Source: JAXGXJ01 sp963816155
GTDB taxonomy: Bacteria > Actinomycetota > Thermoleophilia > RBG-16-64-13
DNA: 64,000 nt
Reading direction: 5' to 3'
Assembly (NCBI GenBank): GCA_963816155.1
Contig: CAWFJE010000009.1
Coordinates: 303,567 to 367,566, forward strand
In this document: positions 52,106 to 61,335 of the stretch, in pieces
How the letters are laid out: each line of letters begins with the position of its first letter
How positions within the stretch are numbered: position 1 is the stretch's first letter
Notes under the pieces: model-generated
Seen by the model: only the letters and a program-made list of their open reading frames with translations
Told to the model about the DNA's origin: nothing
The model's database searches: none
Program-made: the position numbers and the translations under genes

Positions 52106-53050
52106 TCACTGATAACGGATGCGCGGATTGAGCAGCGCGTACACGATGTCGGCCACCAGGTTGGCGAGGGCGAAGATGACCACGATGACCATGGTGGTGG
52201 CCTGGATGAGCGGGATGTCGCGCCGCTGTATGGCGTAGAGAACCAACCGGCCCAGACCCGGGTAGCCGAAGACGGACTCGGTCACGATGAGCCCTCCGAT
52301 CAGCCAGCCCACACCGGCCGCTACCACGGTCACCGTCGGCAGGAGCGAGTTCCTGAGCACGTGCGTGAAGAGCAGGTTCCCTGAGGAGAGGCCTTTCAGG
52401 CGGGCGGTGCGCACGTAGTCCATCTGCAACACCTCTGCGGTGCTGGCGCGGGTCATGCGCACCACGTAGGCGAGGCTGGCCAACGACACGGTCAGCGCAG
52501 GGAGGATCAGGCTGGGCAGGGCCTCCGCGAAGCTGGTCCCGGGAGGGATGGATGAGGAGGCGGGAAACCAACCCAAGGTCCGGGAGAAGAGGGCGATGAC
52601 CAAGACCGCCGTCACGAACTCGGGCAGGCCGATGAAGGCCAGCGATCCGGCGGAGATCACTTGGTCGACGGCGGAGTTCCGTCGCCAGGCGGACACAACT
52701 CCCAGGAAGATGCCCAGGGGGACGTACATCAGGAAGGCCACCACCGCCAGCATGGTCGAATTGCGGAGTCGCTCCAGGGTGAGGTCGCGCACGTCCTCCC
52801 CGGTGCTGAGTGAGGTGCCCCAGTCGCCGCGAAGCATATCGCCCAGCCAGTTCCCGTACTGGACGACAAGGGGACGGTCGAGCCCCAGTTCCTCGCGCAG
52901 CGAGTCCTTGGCCTGCTCGGAGGCCTCCCGTCCCAGGACCATGGTGGCCACGTCGCCCGGGAGGACGTTGGTGGCTGCGAAGACCACCATGCTGGAGAGG
53001 AGCACGGTGAGGACGACGAAGCCCAGACGGCGGAGGATGAAGCGCGGCAT
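52106..53050 (-). CDS. dppB: Oligopeptide ABC transporter permease (DppB-like)
   Basis: A 314-aa permease with six helices. N-terminal FILRRLGFVVLTVLLSS and the DPLVVQYGNWLGDMLRGDWG-type periplasmic segment (here LDRPLVVQYGNW) are typical of DppB/OppB; the EAA loop is MDYVRTARLKGLSSGNLL. Its ATG is immediately adjacent to the stop of the fused ATPase gene. In most bacteria dppB precedes dppC; here it is last of the transporter genes. Confidence 0.92.
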   Translation of the reverse strand: MPRFILRRLGFVVLTVLLSSMVVFAATNVLPGDVATMVLGREASEQAKDSLREELGLDRPLVVQYGNWLGDMLRGDWGTSLSTGEDVRDLTLERLRNSTMLAVVAFLMYVPLGIFLGVVSAWRRNSAVDQVISAGSLAFIGLPEFVTAVLVIALFSRTLGWFPASSSIPPGTSFAEALPSLILPALTVSLASLAYVVRMTRASTAEVLQMDYVRTARLKGLSSGNLLFTHVLRNSLLPTVTVVAAGVGWLIGGLIVTESVFGYPGLGRLVLYAIQRRDIPLIQATTMVIVVIFALANLVADIVYALLNPRIRYQ

Positions 53051-55243
53051 CTACCCGTCTCCCTCCGCCCTCTGCACAGCGACCAGTTCTTCCAGAGGGA
53101 TGTGGCAGCGGATGGCATGCTGCGCAGCCGCGGCGACCGCTTCGGCGCCGGGATCGTCCGCGGGGACGACCCGTCCATCATCGAGTCGCCAGGGAGGCTC
53201 CTGCTCCTTGCAGATCTCACCCAAGAAGCGAGGGCAGCGGGGATGGAAGCGGCATCCCGTGGGAACGTGCGCTCCCCCGGCGGGATTGCCGGCAAGTGGC
53301 ACCCGGCTTCTGGAGATCGTCGGGTCGAGCAGCGGCACCGCTGACACCAAAGCCTCGGTGTAGGGATGGTAGGGCGGCGTGAGCACCCTCTCCGCCAGGC
53401 CCTGCTCCATGAGACGTCCCAGGTACATCACCCCGATGATATGGGAGAGGTGCTGGACCGCCGCCAGGTCGTGCGATATGAACAGGTAAGAGGTCCCTTG
53501 CCGGTCCTGAAGGTCGACAAGCAGGTTCATCAACGCCCCCTGTACAGACACGTCGAGTGACGACAGGGGTTCGTCGCAGATGACGAGGTCAGGCGCGGCC
53601 GCGAAGGCTCGGGCGATAGCCACCCTCTGCTTCTCCCCTCCGCTCAACTCTCCGGGATAGCGGTGGAGGTGCGATGCGGGCAGCTTGACCGCATCGAGCA
53701 GGGCGAGCGCGCGCTCTCCGGCCGCCTTCCGGTCGAGCTTCGCCAGTACCCTCAGGGGCCGCTCCAAGGTCTCCCCCACCGTCCGCCGCGGGTTCAGCGA
53801 TGCCTCCGGGCTCTGAAAGACCATCTGCAGACGCCTCAGGACGGTGAGCGGTCGCGAACCGACCTCGGGCGACAGTGTCTGTCCTTCCAATTCGATCCGG
53901 CCACCGGTGGGGGGCGTCAGTCCGGCCACCAGCCTGGCAAGGGTGGTCTTGCCGCTGCCGCTCTCGCCCACCAGGCCATATGTCTGCTCTCTTCCCAAGA
54001 TCAGAGTGGCGCCGTCGACCGCGGTGGTACCCGGGTGCCCGCCTCTTTCCTGGTAGATTTTCACGGCTTCTTCGACTTGTAGTAGGGGTTGCTGAGGGGA
54101 GGACGCCGCAGGCTTTCGAGCGGCCGCGGCCGCCGACTCCTCGAGGTGTAGAGCCGACAGTCGTCCCTCTGCCGTCAGGAGAATCCGCCACCTGAGGCAG
54201 GCCGTGAGCCGGTCCGTGGCCGCCGCGACCAAGGGCGGCGCCGCCGCTCGGCAGGTGTCGAGGGCCAGAGGGCAGCGGGGGGCGAAGATGCACCCGGAGG
54301 GAAGCCGGTCGAGCCGGGGCAGCGACCCGGGGATGGTAGCCAAGACCCCTTCCGCCGGTCGCGGCGCGTCTCGGTCGGGTCGGCCGCTGTCCGTCAGCAG
54401 CGTGGGCACGCAGTTGAGCAGGTTGGCCGTGTAGGGGTGCAGCGGCCGGGTGAAGATGTCGGCGACCGACCCTTCCTCGACGATCTCACCGGTGTACATG
54501 ACCGCCACCCGGTCGCACATGCGGGAGACCACGCCCAGATTGTGCGTGATGTAGAGGATGGCGCTATCGAACTGGTCCCTGAGTTCAGCCAGCAGGTCGA
54601 GCACCACGGCCTGTGTGGTGACGTCGAGGGCCGTGGTCGGTTCGTCCAGGATGAGCAGCGCGGGCCGGGTGACGAGCGCCATGGCGATGGCGCAGCGTTG
54701 CAGCATGCCTCCCGAGAGCTGATGGGGATAGCGGGAGACGACTCCCTCGGGGTCGGACATCTCCACCCGGCGGAGCATGTCGAGAGAGAGTCGCCGCGCC
54801 GCCGCGCGACCGAGGCCCAAGTGCCGCCTCCCCATCTCGTCCAGCTGGCTGCCGATGGTCATGCTGGGATTGAGCGCTCCGGCCGGGTTCTGGCTCACGA
54901 ATCCGATCTGTCTGCCCCACAGACGCCTCAATCTGCGCCTATCCAGGGCCAGGATGCTCTCACCGGCTAGGCGTGCGTTGCCGCTCACGATCTTGCCGTT
55001 TGCCGGTAGGTAGCCCACGGCGCCCAGTGCCAACGTCGTCTTGCCCGAGCCGGACTCGCCCACCAATCCCAGGGCTTCTCCCCGAGCGATGCTGAGCGTG
55101 ACTGCGCGCACGGCGGGCATCTCACCTTCCTCGGTGCGATAGCTCACAGAGAGATCGACGATCTCGACCGCAGGGCCCGCTGCGTCCGCGCCGCGGCCGT
55201 TCTTGTCGATCGGTCCCGACGGTGCCACCTCAACGACCTCCAT
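53051..55243 (-). CDS. Oligopeptide ABC transporter, fused DppD-DppF ATP-binding protein
   Basis: About 730 aa containing two full oligopeptide-type nucleotide-binding domains. The first (about 25-330) has Walker A GESGSGKTTLALG, signature LSGGMLQRCAIA and Walker B LLILDEPTTALD, ending in the Cys-rich CIFAPRCPLALDTC. The second (about 365-690) has GESGSGKTTLARL, LSGGEKQRVAIA, DLVICDEPLSSLD and CRFHPRCPRFLGEIC. The four-Cys ends can hold an iron-sulfur cluster in this family. ATG 55243 limits overlap with dppC to 14 bp; an ATG at 55267 adds eight residues. A fused ATPase replaces the usual separate DppD and DppF. Confidence 0.9.
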   Translation of the reverse strand: MEVVEVAPSGPIDKNGRGADAAGPAVEIVDLSVSYRTEEGEMPAVRAVTLSIARGEALGLVGESGSGKTTLALGAVGYLPANGKIVSGNARLAGESILALDRRRLRRLWGRQIGFVSQNPAGALNPSMTIGSQLDEMGRRHLGLGRAAARRLSLDMLRRVEMSDPEGVVSRYPHQLSGGMLQRCAIAMALVTRPALLILDEPTTALDVTTQAVVLDLLAELRDQFDSAILYITHNLGVVSRMCDRVAVMYTGEIVEEGSVADIFTRPLHPYTANLLNCVPTLLTDSGRPDRDAPRPAEGVLATIPGSLPRLDRLPSGCIFAPRCPLALDTCRAAAPPLVAAATDRLTACLRWRILLTAEGRLSALHLEESAAAAARKPAASSPQQPLLQVEEAVKIYQERGGHPGTTAVDGATLILGREQTYGLVGESGSGKTTLARLVAGLTPPTGGRIELEGQTLSPEVGSRPLTVLRRLQMVFQSPEASLNPRRTVGETLERPLRVLAKLDRKAAGERALALLDAVKLPASHLHRYPGELSGGEKQRVAIARAFAAAPDLVICDEPLSSLDVSVQGALMNLLVDLQDRQGTSYLFISHDLAAVQHLSHIIGVMYLGRLMEQGLAERVLTPPYHPYTEALVSAVPLLDPTISRSRVPLAGNPAGGAHVPTGCRFHPRCPRFLGEICKEQEPPWRLDDGRVVPADDPGAEAVAAAAQHAIRCHIPLEELVAVQRAEGDG

Positions 55244-56120
55244 CGGCGCCGGGAGGGCTGAACACATGGCGCAGACCGTCCGCCATCAAGCTGGTCGCGA
55301 TCACGAGCAGGGATATGGCGGCGGCAGGGAACAGCAGCATCCAGGGAGCGGCGTCGAAGAACGTGCGGGCTTCGTTCACCTGACGTCCCCAGTCTGGAGA
55401 AGGAGGTTGGACGCCCAGCCCGAGGAAGCCCAACGAGGCTACGAGGAAGATGGAGTAGGCGAAACGCACCGAGGTCTCCACCAGCAGGGGAGGGATGGCG
55501 TTGGGCAGCATCTCTCGGAAGAGCACGTAGCGGCGCGACTCTCCGCGCAACCTCGCCGCCTCGACGAACTCGCGTGAGCGTAGATCGAGCACCATGCTAC
55601 GGGCTATGCGCGCGAACATGGGCAGGTAGAGGACGGTGATCACCAGGATCAGGTTGAGGGGGGAAGGGCCGGTGGTGGCAAGGAGGACCATGGCCAGGAG
55701 GAGGGCCGGGAAGGCGAGGAGTACGTCGAGCACGCGCATGATGGCCTCATCCCAGACGCGGCCGGCATACCCGGCTAGCAGACCCAAGGAGGTCCCGAAG
55801 ACGGCTGCCAGTAGGGTGCCGGCTCCGCCGAGCAGGAAGACCGCACGGGCGCCCACGAGAACGCGGCTGAAGACGTCCCGGCCGAAGTTGTCGGTGCCCA
55901 TAAGGTGAGACAAGCTGGGTGGCTGCAGTCGCTGGCCGGCGTCCTGCGCCGCGTAGTCGTAGGGAGCTATGAACGGCCCGAAGACGGCCATGAGGACGAA
56001 GAGGCTGAAGACGATCGCGCCGGCGAAGGCGACGGGCTGCCGGCGAAGCCGGCGCCAGTAGAGGCCCGCCCGCCGCCGCGGGCGGGCCTCGGCCGGTTGA
56101 GACTGAGAGGTCTCGATCAC
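55230..56120 (-). CDS. dppC: Oligopeptide ABC transporter permease (DppC-like)
   Basis: A 296-aa permease with six helices. The cytoplasmic N-terminus with LYWRRLRRQPVAFAGAIV and PFIAPYDY marks the DppC/OppC type; GTDNFGRDVFSRVLVGARAV and the EAA loop FVEAARLRGESRRYVLF are diagnostic. Its ATG overlaps the binding-protein stop (ATGA). The C-terminus overlaps the fused ATPase gene. Confidence 0.92.
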   Translation of the reverse strand: MIETSQSQPAEARPRRRAGLYWRRLRRQPVAFAGAIVFSLFVLMAVFGPFIAPYDYAAQDAGQRLQPPSLSHLMGTDNFGRDVFSRVLVGARAVFLLGGAGTLLAAVFGTSLGLLAGYAGRVWDEAIMRVLDVLLAFPALLLAMVLLATTGPSPLNLILVITVLYLPMFARIARSMVLDLRSREFVEAARLRGESRRYVLFREMLPNAIPPLLVETSVRFAYSIFLVASLGFLGLGVQPPSPDWGRQVNEARTFFDAAPWMLLFPAAAISLLVIATSLMADGLRHVFSPPGADGGR

Positions 56121-57706
56121 CTCACGAGACGGGCGCTCACGAACGACGTACGCGACCAGTCGGCCGGCAACTGGATGCCTTCGACCGCCGCGCTCGCTCC
56201 GGCTGCCGCCGTCTCGAAGAAGGGGACGATCACCGGACCGCGTTCGATGAGGATGCTCTGAGCTTCCTTGTACAGTTCAGCTCGAGTCGCTCGGTCGAGC
56301 TCGCTGTTGATCTGCGCGACGAGGGCATCGAACTCCGTATCGCTCCAGTGCGACTCGTTCCAGGAGGCGTCGGTGACGTACGCCGCGTTGAAGTAGGCGT
56401 TGGGCGTGGGCCGGGCGCCCCACTCGGTGATGCCGAAGTCAACCGTGAGCCAACTTGCGTCGCCCTCGCTGTAGTAGACGTCCGGCGGCACCGTTTGAAT
56501 ATCGACGTTCACGCCGATGGCCTGCATCTGCTGCTGCCACACGGTGGCGATGGCCGGGACTTCCAGAGCCTGCTGCGCGTAGAGCGTGATGCTGAGCCCG
56601 TCACTGAAGCCGGCCTCACCCAGCAGTCGCATCGCCTCCTCGGGGTCGTAGACGGGCGGTTGGTCAAGGTAGTAGTCACCGTAGGCGGGTCCCACCGGGG
56701 TGCCGTTGCCGACCACGGCCAAACCGGGCCGTACCTGGTCGATGAGGCCCTGATGGTCGGTCCCCAACTGCAGGGCCCGGCGTACGCGCTCATCAGCCGT
56801 CGGACGACCCTCGTCGGAGCGCATGTGCAAGACGTAGTGGAAGGCACTGGACGGCCCGGTGAGCACCTGCAGGTTCTCATCTCCCGCGATGGAATCCACC
56901 AACTCGGCGGTCAGCCCGGCCACGAACTGCACCTGGTCGCCGCGTAGGGCCTGCACCTGGCCTGCCAGATCGGGGGACACGATAAGCTGCAACTCGTCGA
57001 GATAGGGCAGGCTCGAGCCCTGGTCGTCGGTACGCCAGTGGGCGGGATTCCTCTTCAGGATGGCCCGATCCTCCGCTGAATAGCTATCGATGGTGAAAGG
57101 ACCCGTGCCCACCCATTCCATTGCCGGGTCGGTGACGTCCTTGGAGAGGATGGCCGCGTGGTAGTCGGCCACGTCGCTGGGGAATTCGGGGTTGGGTTCG
57201 GCAAGCGTGAACTCCACCGAGACATCGTCCACGGCCCGAACGCCCGTCACGTTCGCGTAGAGATCCTTGCCGGGAGAGCCCAAGTCTGGATCGCGCAGGC
57301 GGTCGAACGTATAGACGACGTCGGCGGGGGTTACGGCGGCTCCGCTGGAGAAGGTAACGCCCGAGCGCAGGAGGAAGGTCCAGACCTTGCCGTCGGGCGA
57401 ATTCCACTCGGTGGCGAGGCCGGGCAGCAACTCGTTTCCGGGGCCGATCTCTACCAGCCAGTCGTAGATCTGCTGGTTGAGCATGATGTCGGAGCGCGCG
57501 CTGGCAAACGCGGGATCGCGGTTGGTGAAGGGTTCGGTGGCCACGGCCAAGGTTCCGCCCGAGGGGGCGACGTCGGTCCCACTGCTGGTCGTCGAGGTGG
57601 TGGCTTCGTCGCCCTCCGATCCGCAGGCGACCAGGCCCATCGCCCCGGCCAGCAGGAGCAGCGCCAGTATCCACACGGCCCGATAGGCCTGTCGTCGAGG
57701 TAGCAT
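56117..57706 (-). CDS. Oligopeptide ABC transporter substrate-binding lipoprotein
   Basis: A 529-aa SBP_bac_5 protein from ATG 57706, preceded by GGGAGG. The signal peptide ends in lipobox LVACG (GAMGLVACGSEG), followed by a Thr/Ser linker. Binding-domain landmarks are ATEPFTNRDPAFAS, the LRSGVTFSSGAAVTPADVVYTFDRL segment (first half quoted by motif), GTGPFTIDSYSAED and AYGDYYLDQPPVYD. First gene of the dppACD(F)B-like operon followed by an MFS gene. Specificity cannot be inferred: dipeptides, nickel or glutathione-type ligands are handled by relatives. Confidence 0.9.
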   Translation of the reverse strand: MLPRRQAYRAVWILALLLLAGAMGLVACGSEGDEATTSTTSSGTDVAPSGGTLAVATEPFTNRDPAFASARSDIMLNQQIYDWLVEIGPGNELLPGLATEWNSPDGKVWTFLLRSGVTFSSGAAVTPADVVYTFDRLRDPDLGSPGKDLYANVTGVRAVDDVSVEFTLAEPNPEFPSDVADYHAAILSKDVTDPAMEWVGTGPFTIDSYSAEDRAILKRNPAHWRTDDQGSSLPYLDELQLIVSPDLAGQVQALRGDQVQFVAGLTAELVDSIAGDENLQVLTGPSSAFHYVLHMRSDEGRPTADERVRRALQLGTDHQGLIDQVRPGLAVVGNGTPVGPAYGDYYLDQPPVYDPEEAMRLLGEAGFSDGLSITLYAQQALEVPAIATVWQQQMQAIGVNVDIQTVPPDVYYSEGDASWLTVDFGITEWGARPTPNAYFNAAYVTDASWNESHWSDTEFDALVAQINSELDRATRAELYKEAQSILIERGPVIVPFFETAAAGASAAVEGIQLPADWSRTSFVSARLVR

Positions 57707-57836
57707 CGTATGCCTCCCTGTGGCTTGTGTGCGGGTGGGCTTGCGCGGCGCCCTGCCCAAAGCATAGTGGAGTGCGCCCCTAGTGCATACCCCCTCACCC
57801 TGAGGGTACAAACGTGCCGGGACCCCGAGCAGGGGG

Positions 57837-60260
57837 TCAGTCCTCGGTGTCCTCCAGCCTCCGCACGCGGGCGTCCGCCTCCCTCCAGAACGGCAACCGC
57901 TCGCCTATGCGCCACCCGAGTCCCACGAAGAACCAGGCGAACACGCAGAAGGCGGCCGTGACCCCGACGGCTGCCCACGTGGGCGGGTCGAGGGAGAAGA
58001 ACTGGCGCGTGAAGGGGATCGCGAAGACGAGCGCGAGCAGCCCGGCCATGGTCAAGACCAAGCCCAGACGCCATCCGCGCAGCGGCCTCTCGATGGCGGC
58101 GACCACCCGCAGCCCGATGACAGAGAAGAGGATGACCTCCATGGTCTGGGCCTCCAGGACGGTGGCGCCCATCTGTCGGATGACGAGATACGAAGCGAAC
58201 ATGGTCAAAGCGGAAAGCAGACCGGTGGGGATGACGAAGCGGGCCACGCGATACACGAAGCCGGGCACGAAGCGGCGGCGGTTCGGCGCCAGCGCCAGGA
58301 AGAAGCCTGGGATGCCGATGACGAGGGCATCGATGATGCTCAGGTGGCGGGGCAGGATTAGATAGGGCACTCCCATGGCCGCCACGGCCAGAGCCAGGGC
58401 GGCGGCCCAGACGCTCTTGTTGGTGAACAGATGCGCCACCCGTTCGATGTTGGCCGTCACTCTCCGTCCTTCGGCCACTACGCTCGGCAGGGTTGAGAAG
58501 CGCGAATCGACCAACACCAACTGCGAGACGGCCTGTGCCGCGGCCGTGCCCGTGCCCATGGCGATGCCCATGTCGGCGCTCTTGAGGGCGAGCACGTCGT
58601 TGACGCCGTCACCGGTCATGGCCACGGTATGTCCTCGGCTCTGAAGGGCCTCCACCATGGAGCGCTTCTGATCCGGGGTCACGCGCCCGAAGACCGTCGT
58701 GCTCTCCATGAGGTCGGCAAGCTCCTCTCCCTCGGGCAGGTCGCGCGCGTCCACGGCGCGCTCGGCCCCGATCACCCCCGCCTGTGCCGCCACCGTGGCC
58801 ACCGTAGCCGGGTTGTCGCCCGAGATCACCTTGATGGCCACACCCTGCCGGCGGAAGTACTCCAGAGTTTGCGGGGCGTCGGCTCTGATGCGCTCGGCCA
58901 GCAAGACGAGACCGCGGGCGCTCATCCCCGCCGGGAGCGTCTCACCGCGCAAGGGCTTGGCGGTGTGGCACAGGATCAGCACCCGCGTGCCGTGAGCCGC
59001 CACTTCCCCCGCTCGCAGGCGGGCTGCTTCCAAGGCCGGGTCTTGGCCGGCTACGATCTCCGGAGCACCGAGTATCCAAGAGCCGTGGCCGACGAAACGG
59101 GCGGCACTCCACTTGCGCGCCGAAGAGAAGGGCACGGCGTCCTCCAAGGCCCAGCCGCAGTCGTCGGGCAGCGCGGCTTCAATGGCGGAAATGGTGGAGT
59201 TCTTGGCTGGGGCCGAGGCCGCCAGCGCGGCCAATGCCTGCAGGGCTTCGGCTACGGCGCTCGAGACTTCGGTGGTGCCATCGTCGGCCCCGTCCAGTGG
59301 CTCGAAGCGGTCGAAGGCCGGGTGGGGCTCAGTGATGGTGCCCGTCTTGTCTATACACAGCACGTCCACGCGGGCCAGTCCCTCTACCGCGGGGAGCTCG
59401 CGCGTGAGCACGTTCCGTCGTGCCAGGGTCATGGCGGAGACCGCAAAGGCGATGCTGGTAAGGAGCACCAATCCCTGGGGTACCATGGCCACGAGGGCGG
59501 CCACAGTGTTGGTCACTCCGTGTTCAAGGTCGGCGCCCATGCGGAACTGGGCCCAGATCAGGAGCGCGGCCACGGGGATGATGCCTATGCCGATCACGCG
59601 CAAGATCTTGTTTATCCCCGCCATGAGTTCGGAGCGCAGCCTCACGTAACGCTTGCCTTCCCCCGTGAGCCGCTGAGCGTAAGCATCGGCTCCGACCGCG
59701 GTAGTGCGGAGCAAGCCGCTCCCTGCCGAGACGAAGCTGCCCGACAGGAGGCTGTCACCAGGCACTTTGGTGACGGGCAACGATTCGCCCGTGAGGAGAG
59801 ATTCGTCCACCTCCAGACTCTGTGACTCGAGTGTCTCGCCGTCCGCCACGATCTGATCGCCCGCGGATATCACCATGACGTCGTCCAGCACGACTGAAGC
59901 CATAGGGATCTCCCGCATCGTCCCGTCCCGTATCACCTTGACCGCCGGGGCAGTGAGGAGCGTCAGTCGGTCGAGAGCCACCTTGGCCCGCAGTTCCTGA
60001 ACGATACCGATCACCGTGTTGACCACAAGGATGGTGCCGAACAAGGCGTCCTTCCAGGATCCGAAGGAGACCATGGCGATGAAGAGCACGCCAAGGATGA
60101 GGTTGAAGTAGGTGAAGACGTTGGTGCGTACGATGTCCCAGGTGGTGCGGCCCCCGGGGCGGGGAGTGATGTTGACCTGGCCCGCCCCTACACGAGCGTC
60201 GACCTCAGCCGAACTGAGGCCGTGAGGGGTCACATCGCCTCGCTCTGGGGCCCCGTCCAT
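57837..60260 (-). CDS. ctpE: CtpE-like P-type cation ATPase
   Basis: An 807-aa P-type ATPase. Actuator motif LLTGES, phosphorylation motif DKTGT (VLCIDKTGTI), nucleotide-domain and hinge motif TGDGVNDVLALKSAD are all present, with about ten helices. The transmembrane ion motif reads MVPQGLVLLTS rather than PEGL, and the N-domain is reduced, as in mycobacterial CtpE, which takes up calcium. No heavy-metal-binding N-terminal domain is present. ATG 60260 is used; a GTG lies one codon earlier. Expressed divergently from the MoaF-family gene. Confidence 0.88.
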   Translation of the reverse strand: MDGAPERGDVTPHGLSSAEVDARVGAGQVNITPRPGGRTTWDIVRTNVFTYFNLILGVLFIAMVSFGSWKDALFGTILVVNTVIGIVQELRAKVALDRLTLLTAPAVKVIRDGTMREIPMASVVLDDVMVISAGDQIVADGETLESQSLEVDESLLTGESLPVTKVPGDSLLSGSFVSAGSGLLRTTAVGADAYAQRLTGEGKRYVRLRSELMAGINKILRVIGIGIIPVAALLIWAQFRMGADLEHGVTNTVAALVAMVPQGLVLLTSIAFAVSAMTLARRNVLTRELPAVEGLARVDVLCIDKTGTITEPHPAFDRFEPLDGADDGTTEVSSAVAEALQALAALAASAPAKNSTISAIEAALPDDCGWALEDAVPFSSARKWSAARFVGHGSWILGAPEIVAGQDPALEAARLRAGEVAAHGTRVLILCHTAKPLRGETLPAGMSARGLVLLAERIRADAPQTLEYFRRQGVAIKVISGDNPATVATVAAQAGVIGAERAVDARDLPEGEELADLMESTTVFGRVTPDQKRSMVEALQSRGHTVAMTGDGVNDVLALKSADMGIAMGTGTAAAQAVSQLVLVDSRFSTLPSVVAEGRRVTANIERVAHLFTNKSVWAAALALAVAAMGVPYLILPRHLSIIDALVIGIPGFFLALAPNRRRFVPGFVYRVARFVIPTGLLSALTMFASYLVIRQMGATVLEAQTMEVILFSVIGLRVVAAIERPLRGWRLGLVLTMAGLLALVFAIPFTRQFFSLDPPTWAAVGVTAAFCVFAWFFVGLGWRIGERLPFWREADARVRRLEDTED

Positions 60261-60266
60261 CACGTG

Positions 60267-60311
60267 TTGTACAATATTCGGTCTCTGAGCATCTATCCCA
60301 GTATAGATACT
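60267..60311. promoter_or_regulatory. Dyad symmetries between ctpE and the MoaF-family gene
   Basis: TTGTACAA (60267-60274) is a perfect palindrome just upstream of ctpE. ATCTAT (60291-60296) pairs with ATAGAT (60303-60308), and AGTAT/ATACT (60300-60304, 60307-60311) is a smaller overlapping dyad. GATACT at 60306-60311 could be a -10 for the plus-strand gene. The A/T content stands out from neighbouring sequence, so this is likely a shared promoter/operator region. Confidence 0.4.
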
Positions 60312-60351
60312 CGCGCGAGGTTTCTCGATGGCGATGTCAAGGAGGGGGACG

Positions 60352-61335
60352 GTGATCCAATCTGGTGACCGGCCTGTTGACGGCGCACCCTGGATAAGCG
60401 TGGGAGCGTTGGCCCACGCCTTCTCCGAAGAGAGCTACGCGCCCGAGCAGACCGCAGATCTCGCCGGCAAGACCCTGGCTCTGAGCCTGATGGACGGCGG
60501 GGAACTGGAGTACCGGTTCGAGAGCGCGACGCACCTGTCGTGGACCTTCCGGAGTGGGCGGGACGTGAACCGTCCCGAGACCACCGTCGAGGCGGGGCGG
60601 GCGGACAACGGGGGCAGCGGTGGGAGCGCGGTGTACTTCGCGGCCAAGCTGCGCGAAGGCTTCTACTTCGTCGACCATATCAAGACCGATGAGCGGGCGA
60701 CCAGTGTCACCCTGCTACTCGACTTGGACCACGCCGCCGCCACGGTGATGACGGGCCGCCTGCCCGGGGAGGCCGAATCCCGCGAGGTGTTCGCGGACCG
60801 CATCGCGCAGGGCAAGGAACTCACTGCCGTAGCCACCGAGTTCTCCTCCGCCGCTATCGACCGGCCCTTCGGCGCGCACATCCCTCGCCACGAAGCCACG
60901 CTCGACATGGTGGGCCGGCGGGTCGAGTACACGTATAGTCCCACCGAGTGCTACGAGCACATCTATCTGAACGAGCGCTTCTACACATGGCACTGTCTGC
61001 GGGGCTCGGAGAAGGGCCTGGCCGACACCGACCGTTGTCACTACTTGAGGCTTGCCGACAGGCTCTACTTCTTCGTGTGGCGGGAGAAGATCGTACCCAC
61101 GCTGGGCGCTGTGGTGGTCGACTTCGAGGCCATGCGCACCACGGGAAAGATCTTCGGCTATCGGGGCGATGAGGATGGAGGTATCTCCGCCGCCGGTCTC
61201 TCCGCAGGTGGTCTTGCAGCGGGCGGCTCCCCGGCACGCGGCCTCTCCAACTTCCCCGTGGGCGCTCGGGCGCGGATGCTCAGCGGCGCAGAAGGCGGAG
61301 CCTTGCCATCCGAAGGTGCCACAGAACCTGCGTGA
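60352..61335 (+). CDS. MoaF-family protein
   Basis: A 327-aa protein with the two-part MoaF architecture: an N-terminal domain (LAGKTLALSLMDGGELEYRF, the lipocalin-like strands) and a C-terminal domain (RRVEYTYSPTECYEHIYLNE, WHCLRGSEKGLADTD, RLYFFVWREKIVPTLG). GTG 60352 is preferred because AAGGAGGGGG precedes it by 5-7 nt; a weaker ATG lies at 60328. The name comes from molybdenum-cofactor gene clusters but the biochemical role is not established, and no moa/moe genes lie nearby. Residues after about 285 are a Gly/Ala/Ser-rich tail. Its stop overlaps the regulator's GTG start. Confidence 0.82.
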   Translation: MIQSGDRPVDGAPWISVGALAHAFSEESYAPEQTADLAGKTLALSLMDGGELEYRFESATHLSWTFRSGRDVNRPETTVEAGRADNGGSGGSAVYFAAKLREGFYFVDHIKTDERATSVTLLLDLDHAAATVMTGRLPGEAESREVFADRIAQGKELTAVATEFSSAAIDRPFGAHIPRHEATLDMVGRRVEYTYSPTECYEHIYLNERFYTWHCLRGSEKGLADTDRCHYLRLADRLYFFVWREKIVPTLGAVVVDFEAMRTTGKIFGYRGDEDGGISAAGLSAGGLAAGGSPARGLSNFPVGARARMLSGAEGGALPSEGATEPA

